Shown: piece by piece, positions 22,319 through 32,108 of the stretch
Position numbering within the stretch: the stretch's first letter is position 1
Layout of the letters: every line of letters begins with the position of its first letter
Assembly (NCBI GenBank): GCA_020627945.1
Contig: JAHDFW010000011.1
Span: 1 to 40,863 of the forward strand
Direction: 5' to 3'
Origin: Cytophagales bacterium
GTDB lineage: Bacteria; Bacteroidota; Bacteroidia; Cytophagales; JAHDFW01
DNA: 40,863 nt
Translations under genes and position numbers: made by a program
The notes under the pieces: model-generated
Seen by the model: only the letters and a program-made list of their open reading frames with translations
Databases searched by the model: none
What the model was told of the DNA's origin: nothing

Positions 22319-23170
22319 ATGAGAAAATTACAAAGTATATTTTTGGTAATCTGTACATTGATGGTGACCAACCTAATGGCACAAGAATTACCACAACCGA
22401 GTCCAGCTGCTTCATTTAAGCAAAGAGTAGGACTAACGGATATTTCAATGGAATATTCAAGACCAAGTGTAAAAGGAAGAACGATCTGGGGAGATCTTGT
22501 ACCGTACGACAAAGTATGGAGAGCTGGTGCTAACAAAAATACAATGATCACATTCTCTGATGATGTGAAAGTTGGAGGTAAAGAGCTTAAGGCTGGTACG
22601 TATTCAGTATTTATTACACCAAGTAAAGACAATTGGACTGTAGCGTTTAACACTAAAACTGACATGTGGGGAGCAGATGGGTATGATACCAAGAACGATG
22701 CAGCAAGTATTTCTGTTCGTGCAAAAGCTACTGAGAATGTTGAGTCATTGAAGTACAGTGTAGAAGATATTACTGATAATTCTGCGATGCTTGTGATGTC
22801 ATGGGAGAAAATTGCATTGCCTATTAAGATAGAAGTTGATGTTCAAAAGAAAGCTATGGCTAATATCGAAGAGGCGCTAAAAGATGATCGTTGGAGAGCT
22901 TATAGAAGTGCTGCAAACTATTTAGCAGACAATAAAATTGATATGGCAAAAGCTAAAGAGTACATAGCTAAGTCAATCGAATTGAAAGAAAACTGGTATA
23001 GTTACTGGGTACAAGCAGATATCCTTGCCGATAGTGGGGATAAGAAAGGTGCTATAAAAAGTGCAAAGAAATCAATCGAATTAGGAGAAGCTTCTTATAA
23101 AGAAAGCGGAAGAACGTTTAGCTACAAAAAAGATCTAGAAGAATCTATTGCAAAGTGGAGCAAGAAGTAG
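22319..23170 (+). CDS. DUF2911 domain-containing secreted protein
   Basis: ATG at 22319 gives a signal peptide (MRKLQSIFLVICTLMVTNLMAQ). SMEYSRPSVKGRTIWGDLVPYDKVWRAGANKNTMITFSDDVKVGGKELKAGTYSVF. Confidence 0.85.
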   Translation: MRKLQSIFLVICTLMVTNLMAQELPQPSPAASFKQRVGLTDISMEYSRPSVKGRTIWGDLVPYDKVWRAGANKNTMITFSDDVKVGGKELKAGTYSVFITPSKDNWTVAFNTKTDMWGADGYDTKNDAASISVRAKATENVESLKYSVEDITDNSAMLVMSWEKIALPIKIEVDVQKKAMANIEEALKDDRWRAYRSAANYLADNKIDMAKAKEYIAKSIELKENWYSYWVQADILADSGDKKGAIKSAKKSIELGEASYKESGRTFSYKKDLEESIAKWSKK

Positions 23171-23194
23171 GTTAAAGAACTTAATAAGTAACTA

Positions 23195-23225
23195 AAAAGG
23201 GCGATCAATTGATCGCCCTTTTTTT
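23195..23225 (+). terminator. Terminator, probably bidirectional between convergent genes
   Basis: AAAGGGCGATC-AATT-GATCGCCCTTT + T run. Confidence 0.85.
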
Positions 23226-24921
23226 ATGCTTCTTCTTTCGAACCTATAATTAATTGGATAATCATAGAGAGAAAGACTATTCCCAAACAACCCAATAGAT
23301 TCAAATATAAATAGGCAATGTCATCTTTGAAGAGGGCAAATATTATAATAATTACGGATTGAGTAATCAGCGCCGCGATAAATACCGCATTTCCTTTGAC
23401 AAATTTAATAAAGAAGGCTACTAAGAAGATTCCTAATATCGTTCCATAGAATATCGACCCAAGAATATTAACTGCTTCAATCAAGTTTTCTACCAAATGA
23501 GCAAAAAGAGCAAACCCAATGGCTATCAGCCCCCAACCTAATGTTAGTGCTTTGGAAACATTTAGATAATGTTTGTCTGATCCATCTTTCTTAATAACAC
23601 GTTTATAGAAATCAATAGTTGTAGTGGAGGAGAGGGCGTTTAATTCTCCAGAGGTCGAAGACATGGCTGCAGAGAAAATAACGGCTAGCAGCAGCCCAAC
23701 AATTCCTGTTGGTAAATACTTAATAATAAAGCTTAAGAATACATAATCAGAGTCTTTTGATTGAGTTCCTATATTATCGGCCAAAAGTGTTTTAGCTTCT
23801 CCACGAATACTTGTCAAATCTTGGTCTGCAGCAAACATGTTCGATTTTGCTAAATCAATCATTTCTGTATTTCCCTGATCTTTTATTTCTAGGTAGTGTG
23901 CAATTTGTCGCTTTTTTTCTTTGAATGCTTCATTATGTCGCACTTCAATAGCTTCTATTTCTGCTCTTACTTCAGAGTTTTTCAGAGCATCCATACTAGT
24001 TGGATTAAAAAGAACTGGATGATCTTGAAACTGGTAAAATACAAATACCATGATTCCCACCATTAGAATGAAGAATTGCATTGGGATTTTAAGCACAGCA
24101 TTGAAAAGTAGCCCCATTCTACTTTCGTATACAGATTTACCACCCAGATATCGCTGCACCTGAGATTGATCCGTTCCAAAGTAGGAGAGAGCCAGAAAAA
24201 AACCTCCTATTAGTCCACTCCATAGAGTATATCGTTCTGAAGGATCGAAGCTAAAATCAACAACTTCAAGTTTATCCATGGAACCCGCGATGTGCAGGGC
24301 ATCTGTAAAAGATACATATCCAGGTAGATTATAAATTACCATAAAGAAGGCAATAAACATCCCCAGCATGATAATGGTCATTTGCCACTTTTGTGTTAAA
24401 CTCACCGCTTTACTACCTCCACTTACAGTATATATTATTACGAGTACTCCAACTAAAAGAATAGTTAGGTTTAAATCCCATCCTAGTGCGGTCGAAAGAA
24501 TAATGGCAGGAGCATAAATGGTAATTCCAGCCGCTAATCCTCTTTGCACAAGAAATAAAAATGCCGCGAACATTCTGTTTTTAAGTCCAAAACGTGATTC
24601 CAAATACTCATATGCCGTATATACGTTGAGTTTGTAATATATCGGAATAAATACGGCGCAAACAACAATTAAGGCTAATGGAAGTCCAAAGTAGTTTTGA
24701 ACAAATCCCATACCTGAATCAAAGGCTTGCCCTGGTGTTGAAATAAATGTAATTGCACTTGCCTGTGTTGCCATTACAGAAAGACCAATTGTAGTCCATT
24801 TCATTTGGTTACCGCCTTTAAGGTAATCATCTATATTGGCATTTTTACGAGTTTTCCAAGCTCCATAAATCACTATAAAACCTAAAGTCCCAAATAGTAC
24901 GATCCAATCTAATATTCCCAT
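23224..24921 (-). CDS. Sodium:solute symporter (SSS family)
   Basis: Multi-TM; GGNQMKWTTIGLSVMATQASAITFISTPGQAFDSGMGFVQNYFGLPLALIV; AVIFSAAMSSTSGELNALSSTTTIDFYKR. Confidence 0.92.
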   Translation of the reverse strand: MGILDWIVLFGTLGFIVIYGAWKTRKNANIDDYLKGGNQMKWTTIGLSVMATQASAITFISTPGQAFDSGMGFVQNYFGLPLALIVVCAVFIPIYYKLNVYTAYEYLESRFGLKNRMFAAFLFLVQRGLAAGITIYAPAIILSTALGWDLNLTILLVGVLVIIYTVSGGSKAVSLTQKWQMTIIMLGMFIAFFMVIYNLPGYVSFTDALHIAGSMDKLEVVDFSFDPSERYTLWSGLIGGFFLALSYFGTDQSQVQRYLGGKSVYESRMGLLFNAVLKIPMQFFILMVGIMVFVFYQFQDHPVLFNPTSMDALKNSEVRAEIEAIEVRHNEAFKEKKRQIAHYLEIKDQGNTEMIDLAKSNMFAADQDLTSIRGEAKTLLADNIGTQSKDSDYVFLSFIIKYLPTGIVGLLLAVIFSAAMSSTSGELNALSSTTTIDFYKRVIKKDGSDKHYLNVSKALTLGWGLIAIGFALFAHLVENLIEAVNILGSIFYGTILGIFLVAFFIKFVKGNAVFIAALITQSVIIIIFALFKDDIAYLYLNLLGCLGIVFLSMIIQLIIGSKEEA

Positions 24922-24942
24922 AGCTGCTTCGGTTTTAAATGA

Positions 24943-25077
24943 TTAGTTAAAGTATTCCGTGAATGCCCAGAACAAGAGGATTAATGTAAACAGAAATCCA
25001 ATCACCCAATAATATAGCGAGGACCATTTTTTGAAGAATGGAGGTTTGCCTAGATTGTCTTTTTCTTCCGTACTCAT
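24943..25077 (-). CDS. Small single-TM membrane protein (44 aa), not in the supplied ORF track
   Basis: Manual translation: MSTEEKDNLGKPPFFKKWSSLYYWVIGFLFTLILLFWAFTEYFN*. Lies 7 nt after the PIG-L stop and 21 nt before the symporter ATG. Confidence 0.75.
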   Translation of the reverse strand: MSTEEKDNLGKPPFFKKWSSLYYWVIGFLFTLILLFWAFTEYFN

Positions 25078-25084
25078 AGTTGTT

Positions 25085-27580
25085 CTATTTTTTACCTAAT
25101 GAAAGAATATTAGCCATTAATCGATATGCTCCTGGAACTCCAGCAGGAAGCTCTCTAAAGAAAGAGATTCCAGTATAAACAAAATGCCCTTTTCCATATT
25201 CGGCTACTAACAGAGCTCCTTGTTTTTCGTCTTCTTCAGGATCATTCCAAGAGATAATAGGAGTGTAGCGCTCGTCCCATTCATTAGGGAAATATAATCC
25301 ACGTTCTTGTACCCAACCTTCAAAATCTTGCTGGGTGATTTTGTTTGGATAATTTAGTACTGGGTGCTCAGGGCTTATAAATGTAGCTTTTGCTTCTTCC
25401 ACAGTTACACGATCTCTTGAAAGTTTCATGTCGTAAGGACCAATTTCCTTTGTGACCAGACGATGACTTGTGTTGTACTGAACTACCAAATTTCCACCAT
25501 TCTCAACATAGTTCATTAATTCGGTCCTAGCACTTTTAAGGAATTGCTTAGTATTATAAGCTCTTACACCTGTCATGATTACATCGAATTTGGATAAGTC
25601 TAATGATCGAAAATTCTCTTCTGTAATTAATTCCACTTCATAACCCAATTGTTTCAAACTGGTAGGAACCTCGTCACCAGCTCCTTCAATGTACCCCACT
25701 TTTTTACCTTTTGAAGAAACATTTACTTTAACGATGGTTGAACGTGCCTGAGGAAGCAATACTTGTTTCGGGATATGATCATAATCAATTTCAATAAAGC
25801 TTCTAGCATTGTCTTTTATCCCATTTTGCCAAACCTCGACCGACATATGAGCGGTTTGTTGATCTTTTGGAGGTGTTACCTCAAAGTAGACCATTTTTTC
25901 TACATACTTACCGTCTATTTGATAATTGATGCTAGCAGGTTCTGACTTCCAACCATTAGGTAATTTTAGTTGAATCTTACCAGAAGCATTTTCTGAATTA
26001 GATCGTACCGTCACGCCAACCTGCTGAGGTTGATCCGATGCAAAAAGATATACAGGATCAGTAATATTTGCCGTAACAGGCGGTAGTACCACAAATTCAC
26101 GATAAATTTCGGCCTTTACAGGGTCCGTCCATTTATACATTAGTGGTCTTGTTATACTTAAATTAACCCCTTCAATAGTAATATCAAATTGCACTGGAAG
26201 AGCGTTGGAATTGGTTGGGATTCCGATTAGAGTAGGCTGTTCTACTTGAAACATACCTTCGTATGGGTCGTTTAACCAGTAAGGGTTGGTCGCAAAAAAT
26301 GTATGAAGAGATGTACTTGTCTTAAATGTGAATGGTTGATTGTTCTCAATTAGATTTCCAAGGGTTGTATCTTTACCAGCCATTGAAACCTTGTTAATCT
26401 TCATATTAAGATCACTTCTAATTAGACATTCAAGGCTAACATTAAATTCTTCTTTTGGTGTTGCTCCATAATCACCTGTGGTGGCTTCTAACCAAACCCC
26501 TGAACAAGCAACAATTAGTTTTTCAATTTGTTTTAGTTTGTACGTAGACCAATTAGACTCAGGTAGTTTTTTAACGGTATTATATAGTTTTATAAGACCT
26601 GCTACAGATGTCGAAGGAGAAGTTGGATCAAAATCCGCATACAACTTATCCGCCATTTTTTGAATTCCTTTCGAATTTTCTAGTCGGTTCCAATTTGTTT
26701 CTATACCATCAAAAATACTATTGGAGCTAGGAGTAGGACCCTGTTTAAGGGTTAGATATTCCGTTCTTGTTCCTCTTCTTTTACCAGATCCAAAGCCTTG
26801 ACTTTTATGCATAGATCTACTTTCTGATGCGATTTCCGAATACGATTTACCAAGAAGAGGGTTGAATTTTCCTATGTCCGCAGTAACTATAGAATCATTT
26901 CCTGCTGCTTTTGTAGCAAGCTCTTTATCCCACCAAGTACTTGAGTTGAAAAAATGCCTTTTTGCTTGCCATGGCGTTACGTACTTAAGTTGTTCAGGAA
27001 AAGCGGTGGGGTCTGCAGCCAATTCAAATGCTTCCGCAGCCAACATTGCTGAAGCAGTGTGGTGTCCATGTCCTGCACGACTATTTGGGGGAAACCTAGT
27101 TATGATAACATCTGGTTGAAATTTACGGATTCTCCATACAACATCCGCCAGTACTTGTTTTTTGTCCCATTTCGTAAATGTTTCTTCTGGGTTTTTAGAA
27201 TAACCAAAATCTACAGCGCGGGTAAAATATTGTTCACCGCCATCTATTTTTCGGGCTTCTAGTAATTCATGTGTACGCAAAAGTCCCATTAGAGCACCTT
27301 TTTCGGTTCCAATTAGGTTCTGACCTCCATCTCCACGAGTTAACGAAAGATATGCTGTGCGCGCTTTAGTATCATTGGCTAAGTAGGAAATTAACCTCGT
27401 ATTTTCGTCGTCGGGATGTGCCGCAACATAAAGTACACTTCCCAATGTTCTTAATTTGTCGAGTTCTAGTTTGATTTGTGAGGAATTCCAGTCTTTTTCT
27501 TGTGCAGAACTAATTCTTGGGAGCAAGCTTAAGAGTCCCATTAATCCAGATAGAAAGATGTGTTTTACCGATTTAGCCAT
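25085..27580 (-). CDS. PIG-L (LmbE-like) deacetylase family protein with C-terminal extension
   Basis: VLYVAAHPDDENTRLISYLAND...LSLTRGDGGQN...RTHELLEAR...VIITRFPPNSRAGHGHHTASA. Confidence 0.9.
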   Translation of the reverse strand: MAKSVKHIFLSGLMGLLSLLPRISSAQEKDWNSSQIKLELDKLRTLGSVLYVAAHPDDENTRLISYLANDTKARTAYLSLTRGDGGQNLIGTEKGALMGLLRTHELLEARKIDGGEQYFTRAVDFGYSKNPEETFTKWDKKQVLADVVWRIRKFQPDVIITRFPPNSRAGHGHHTASAMLAAEAFELAADPTAFPEQLKYVTPWQAKRHFFNSSTWWDKELATKAAGNDSIVTADIGKFNPLLGKSYSEIASESRSMHKSQGFGSGKRRGTRTEYLTLKQGPTPSSNSIFDGIETNWNRLENSKGIQKMADKLYADFDPTSPSTSVAGLIKLYNTVKKLPESNWSTYKLKQIEKLIVACSGVWLEATTGDYGATPKEEFNVSLECLIRSDLNMKINKVSMAGKDTTLGNLIENNQPFTFKTSTSLHTFFATNPYWLNDPYEGMFQVEQPTLIGIPTNSNALPVQFDITIEGVNLSITRPLMYKWTDPVKAEIYREFVVLPPVTANITDPVYLFASDQPQQVGVTVRSNSENASGKIQLKLPNGWKSEPASINYQIDGKYVEKMVYFEVTPPKDQQTAHMSVEVWQNGIKDNARSFIEIDYDHIPKQVLLPQARSTIVKVNVSSKGKKVGYIEGAGDEVPTSLKQLGYEVELITEENFRSLDLSKFDVIMTGVRAYNTKQFLKSARTELMNYVENGGNLVVQYNTSHRLVTKEIGPYDMKLSRDRVTVEEAKATFISPEHPVLNYPNKITQQDFEGWVQERGLYFPNEWDERYTPIISWNDPEEDEKQGALLVAEYGKGHFVYTGISFFRELPAGVPGAYRLMANILSLGKK

Positions 27581-27763
27581 TATAAAACTTTATTAATTTA
27601 GATAACTGTATAGGTATGTCGAAACAAGTTATTTGAGTTTCAGGTTCCAAAGATATAAGATAACCTGACTTGGTTCGTTATAAGTTAGTATTTCTCGTTG
27701 TTCCTGTTTATATAATAGAGGTTTAAACTATAAAGGAACTCCGATAAAAAAAAAGGTGTTTAC

Positions 27764-27795
27764 TTTGGTAAATAACGATAGTTATTCTATCATTG
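27764..27795 (+). promoter_or_regulatory. Bacteroidetes-type promoter candidate upstream of rho
   Basis: TTTG (27764-27767) - 20 nt - TATCATTG (27788-27795), close to TTTG-N19-TAnnTTTG. Confidence 0.45.
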
Positions 27796-27893
27796 CAACA
27801 TCAATGTACTAGGATTCCAACTCAGGAATCAATTTTCATTTTTTGATCAATCATTCTTTTTGATAAAAACCCATCTTATATTTTATTTGATTT

Positions 27894-29579
27894 ATGCATA
27901 GTGTTGAAGAGTTAGAGCTTATGCTCTTATCTGAGCTTCGTGCGGTAGCAGAAGAACAAGGAATTAAAAACGTTAACAAATTAAGAAAGCAAGAACTAGT
28001 AGATCTTCTTTCAGGTCAGATTGAGAAACCTCAAGCACAAAAGAAAAAGTCGGAGTTCGAATTAGATTTTAGTCTGAACGTCGATACCAATTTGGAAACG
28101 GAAGACAAGAAGGCAAAACCAGCAGCAAAGAAGCCTGAAGATAAGCCAAAGCCTAAAAGAGCACGTAAACCAGTTCCTAAAAAAGTTGAAAAACCAGTTG
28201 CAGAAGAAGTTAAAGTTGAAGAAGAAAAGTCAGCAAAACCTGTAGCGAAACCAGCGGCAAAACCTGCGGCAAAAGCAGTAGCAAAAAAGCCGGTTGAAAA
28301 AGTTGAAACTAAGGAAGTAAAGCCTGCTGATCCTAAGTCGGATAAAAACGATAACAAGGGGAAAGAGGAGCGAAACGATCGCAATGACCGTAACGATCGA
28401 AAGAACAACCATAACAATAATAACAACAACAATCAGAGAAAAGATAAAGATCTTTTTAAGGAATTTGATGGAACCATTACTAATGAAGGAGTATTGGATA
28501 TCATGCAAGATGGTTATGGTTTCCTTAGATCAGCTACTTATAATTACCTAGCTAGCCCAGACGATATTTATGTGTCGCCTTCTCAAATTAAGTTGATGGG
28601 ACTTAAAACTGGAGATACTGTAAAAGGTAAAATTCGTCCTCCGAAAGAAGGAGAGAAGTATTTTGCTTTGCTGCAAGTGGAGTCAGTAAATGGTAAAACA
28701 TCTCAAGAAATTAAAGACCGTGTTCCATTTGAGCACCTTACCCCATTATTCCCAGATGAAAAACTGCACTTAAGCCATAAGTCTGGTTCAATGTCAACTA
28801 GAGTAGTAGATTTATTTGCACCAATTGGAAAAGGTCAGCGTGGAATGATCGTTTCTCAGCCTAAATCAGGTAAATCTGTTTTGTTGAAAGAAGTTGCAAA
28901 TGCAATTACTAAAAACCACCCAGAAGTTCATTTGATTGTATTGCTTATTGATGAACGTCCTGAGGAAGTTACAGATATGGCTAGAAATGTAAATGCAGAA
29001 GTTATTGCGTCTACGTTTGATGAGACTGCCGAGAGACATGTTCGTGTTTCTAATATTATTCTTGAAAAAGCAAAAAGAATGGTAGAATGTGGTCATGATG
29101 TGGTAATCCTTATGGATTCACTTACTAGAATGGCTCGTGCACACAATACAACGGCTCCTTCTTCAGGTAAAATCTTAACGGGTGGTGTAGATGCCAATGC
29201 ATTACACAAACCAAAACGTTTCTTTGGAGCGGCAAGAAATATTGAAAATGGTGGTTCTCTTACCATCATTGCAACTGCGTTGATTGATACAGGTTCTAAA
29301 ATGGATGAAGTAATCTTTGAGGAATTCAAAGGTACGGGTAACATGGAATTAGTATTGGATCGTAAGTTGGCTAATAAGCGTATCTATCCTGCAATTGATG
29401 TACCAGCTTCTGGTACTCGTAGAGAAGATCTTTTGATGATGGATGAGGAATTGAAGAGAGTATGGATCTTACGTAAATTTATGGCAGATATGAACTCGGT
29501 AGAATCAATGAACTTCTTATTAGATCGTATGAAAGGTACGGAGGACAATCAAGAGTTTTTGTTGTCCATGAACGGATAA
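27894..29579 (+). CDS. rho: Transcription termination factor Rho with long low-complexity N-terminal insertion
   Basis: [14 protein letters not shown]-like motif ([35 protein letters not shown]), [77 protein letters not shown]. Confidence 0.97.
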   Translation: MHSVEELELMLLSELRAVAEEQGIKNVNKLRKQELVDLLSGQIEKPQAQKKKSEFELDFSLNVDTNLETEDKKAKPAAKKPEDKPKPKRARKPVPKKVEKPVAEEVKVEEEKSAKPVAKPAAKPAAKAVAKKPVEKVETKEVKPADPKSDKNDNKGKEERNDRNDRNDRKNNHNNNNNNNQRKDKDLFKEFDGTITNEGVLDIMQDGYGFLRSATYNYLASPDDIYVSPSQIKLMGLKTGDTVKGKIRPPKEGEKYFALLQVESVNGKTSQEIKDRVPFEHLTPLFPDEKLHLSHKSGSMSTRVVDLFAPIGKGQRGMIVSQPKSGKSVLLKEVANAITKNHPEVHLIVLLIDERPEEVTDMARNVNAEVIASTFDETAERHVRVSNIILEKAKRMVECGHDVVILMDSLTRMARAHNTTAPSSGKILTGGVDANALHKPKRFFGAARNIENGGSLTIIATALIDTGSKMDEVIFEEFKGTGNMELVLDRKLANKRIYPAIDVPASGTRREDLLMMDEELKRVWILRKFMADMNSVESMNFLLDRMKGTEDNQEFLLSMNG

Positions 29580-29602
29580 TTTTTATTAGAATTTAATCTA
29601 TG

Positions 29603-29628
29603 AAAGCGACCAATAGGTCGCTTTTTTT
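29603..29628 (+). terminator. Rho-independent terminator downstream of rho
   Basis: AAAGCGACC-AATA-GGTCGCTTT followed by a T run. Confidence 0.8.
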
Positions 29629-29706
29629 ATGCCTGATTTTAAGTATTGGTATAAATGTTGTAGATTAGGAACAAATTGATTTAAGCAAAAACTAAGAAAA
29701 TTAGAT

Positions 29707-30384
29707 ATGAAAAAGATTTTTGGACTGGTTATAGCAGTGTTTGCGGTGCATGTTATGAGTGCTCAGACAGTTACGGTGCAACCAGTGGAGAGAGAAGTAG
29801 CAAAGGTGCCTCGTAAGGGATTAGGAGTAAACATAGAACTTGATTCTAAGTTTGTTGAGAAGCAATGGAAAAAGAAACTTAAGGATTTTGGAGGTAAATC
29901 TTCTTCCGAAAAGGGAGGAGTAACCAAAATTGAAGGTGCTACTATTACTGAACTGAGTTCATCTCCAGTACAGATGTGGACCAAAGTGGAAGGAGGTAAA
30001 GGTACTACAGAGGTTTGGTGGATCATCGACCTTGGTACGGAGTATGTAACTTCTGAAAGCAGCAGCTTTGGTACAGCTAAAAAGATATTACATGATTTTG
30101 GGGTAGAGTGCTACAGAGAGGATATCAACGATCAAATCGAGGAGGCAGAAAAAGAATATGAGAAGACGGTTAAAAACCTTGAAAAAGAGCAAAAAGAAGG
30201 GGAGAGTTTAGGCGGAAAAATAGAATCAAACAAAAGTACGATCGAGAAACTACAACAAGAGAATGTTGGATTAGAAAAGGAAGTTGATCAGAATAAGAAA
30301 GATCAGGAGCAGCTTACAAAGGATGTAGCTACCATGAAGAAGAAAGTCGAGGAGGTAAAAGCTAAATTGGATAAGGTTCGTTAA
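29707..30384 (+). CDS. Secreted protein with C-terminal coiled coil, function unknown
   Basis: Signal peptide MKKIFGLVIAVFAVHVMSAQ; C-terminal charged heptad-like region. Confidence 0.75.
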   Translation: MKKIFGLVIAVFAVHVMSAQTVTVQPVEREVAKVPRKGLGVNIELDSKFVEKQWKKKLKDFGGKSSSEKGGVTKIEGATITELSSSPVQMWTKVEGGKGTTEVWWIIDLGTEYVTSESSSFGTAKKILHDFGVECYREDINDQIEEAEKEYEKTVKNLEKEQKEGESLGGKIESNKSTIEKLQQENVGLEKEVDQNKKDQEQLTKDVATMKKKVEEVKAKLDKVR

Positions 30385-30409
30385 TCTTCTCCAAGTATTA
30401 TAAAAAGAA

Positions 30410-30444
30410 AAACGGGCTGCAAGATTGATTGCAGCCCGTTTTTT
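30410..30444 (+). terminator. Rho-independent terminator
   Basis: AAACGGGCTGC-AAGATTGATT-GCAGCCCGTTT + T run. Confidence 0.85.
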
Positions 30445-30467
30445 ATTTCTGATAGTTTTGTATTGAA

Positions 30468-31976
30468 CTAGAATCGGAATCTTAAGAATCCCGTGCTTAA
30501 AGATAGGGTTGGTCCATCGTTTCCAAACCAAGTATAAACATCACGAGAGGCAACTCCCATTTCGTAAGTCCCATTTCCAATATCTATAGTCACACCAGCA
30601 GGAATATTGAATCCGTAGTTTCCACCTAGTACCATTCCCGTAGATACGTTTAGCCATTTAAGGATACTGATATCACCACCAACTCCGACCATTGCATTTT
30701 GGTAGTTTCCTGCTACACCGTTAAGAGGAAGAATCACGTCTGCTCCAAATTCAACTTTACGATCTTCTCCTATTTTGTGAGTATAACTAATTCCTGCTCT
30801 ACCAACAGTAGGTAACTGAACTTTTTTAGATTGCAAAGGGGTCCAATCTACGATTCCGTTATCAGCTGTAAAAGTACTAGCTCCTTCAAAAAGATTATAA
30901 TTATCCAGTCCAGGACTACTCAGATCAACGAGTTGTACATCATTTACGGAATATACATTTCTTGTATAATTAATGCTTCCAATGTCCGTTACAGCAAACC
31001 CAATATCCCATTCACCTAAAAGAATGTTGAACCCCAAATCCGCTCCAATACCAGTACCAATAGCTTCTGGTAATACTCCAAAAAGTCCATCATTAATGGT
31101 GTCAATGTTTGCAACGTTATTGGTGCTTAGTCCTCCATAATTGATTGGTAAAAATGGGGAAGTAGCAGCATAAGATTCTACAAATTCTCCGTTTTGAGCA
31201 TTAATGTCAAGGCTAGCTACACCTTGCAAGTACTTTAATCCAATTCCTCCATAAAGTGTTAGATTCTCGTTTATTTCAAATCCTCTTGCGTAGGTAAGGT
31301 TGTATTCTTTATACCAGTTCATTGTCATTCGAGTACCGTCTAATACGTCTGAAAGCAAACTGCCTTGAAGAGAGTCTACATAACCTCTAACAATATCCTC
31401 TGGTGGAATGTTTAATGCTGCCAACGAATCAACAGGTATGTTACTTCCGTCTACTAGTTCATAGCGATCGAAATAACTTGCATTATATCCTTGGAACAAC
31501 ATCTCCGAGAAGTTTTGGTTAAATTCTGAATACCAAGAAATTCTATCTTTTACTGTAAATCCAATTCCACCAAATTTCTCGCCATAAACGGAGAAACCTA
31601 CTGTTAGAACATCTACATTCATAGCTAATGGTGAAGCTACAAATTCTGCTGCAGCCTGTGCCTTTTCTTCTGGAGTGAAGTCAGAGCTTGTACCATCAGC
31701 AAAACCAAATAACATACCTCGCAAGTCAGGCTTAGCAAGAGCTTCTGAATATACTGAAGCACCAAATTCGGTAAGTCCTAAAGAAACATTTTTTCCTTCA
31801 TATTTAGGAGCCATACCCAAGTTTGCAGGGTTTAGTCCTATTGCTTCATAATCAGATGCAAATGTTGTGGCAACTCCTCCACGACCAGTAGACGTAAAAG
31901 AACTTTGCTCGCCTTGGCCAAATGCAGAAGTCGTAATTACTCCGCAAACAAGAAAGCCTAAGTATAGTTTTTTCAT
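30468..31976 (-). CDS. Predicted outer-membrane beta-barrel-like protein (DUF5723-like)
   Basis: Signal peptide; TSTGRGGVATTFASDYEAIGLNPANLGM start; alternating beta pattern; C-terminal LSTGFLRFRF. Confidence 0.7.
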   Translation of the reverse strand: MKKLYLGFLVCGVITTSAFGQGEQSSFTSTGRGGVATTFASDYEAIGLNPANLGMAPKYEGKNVSLGLTEFGASVYSEALAKPDLRGMLFGFADGTSSDFTPEEKAQAAAEFVASPLAMNVDVLTVGFSVYGEKFGGIGFTVKDRISWYSEFNQNFSEMLFQGYNASYFDRYELVDGSNIPVDSLAALNIPPEDIVRGYVDSLQGSLLSDVLDGTRMTMNWYKEYNLTYARGFEINENLTLYGGIGLKYLQGVASLDINAQNGEFVESYAATSPFLPINYGGLSTNNVANIDTINDGLFGVLPEAIGTGIGADLGFNILLGEWDIGFAVTDIGSINYTRNVYSVNDVQLVDLSSPGLDNYNLFEGASTFTADNGIVDWTPLQSKKVQLPTVGRAGISYTHKIGEDRKVEFGADVILPLNGVAGNYQNAMVGVGGDISILKWLNVSTGMVLGGNYGFNIPAGVTIDIGNGTYEMGVASRDVYTWFGNDGPTLSLSTGFLRFRF

Positions 31977-32108
31977 AAGTTGTTATAGTTTGTTAACATC
32001 GTTAGGTTAGAAACGAAGTCAAAATGTACAAAAAAATAACGAATTATTGAGGTATTAATCAATCAATTAACATCAATAGCCGTTCTTAAAGAGCTCTTCC
32101 CTAAGAGA

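Noticed and set aside
22183-22692. 169-aa minus ORF opposite the DUF2911 gene
   Set aside because: Overlaps the clearly coding + strand DUF2911 gene; translation has no recognisable domain.
28031-28508. Minus-strand ORFs of 133 and 92 aa opposite rho
   Set aside because: Translations are low-complexity ([24 protein letters not shown]), an artefact of the Lys/Ala/Asn-rich sense sequence.
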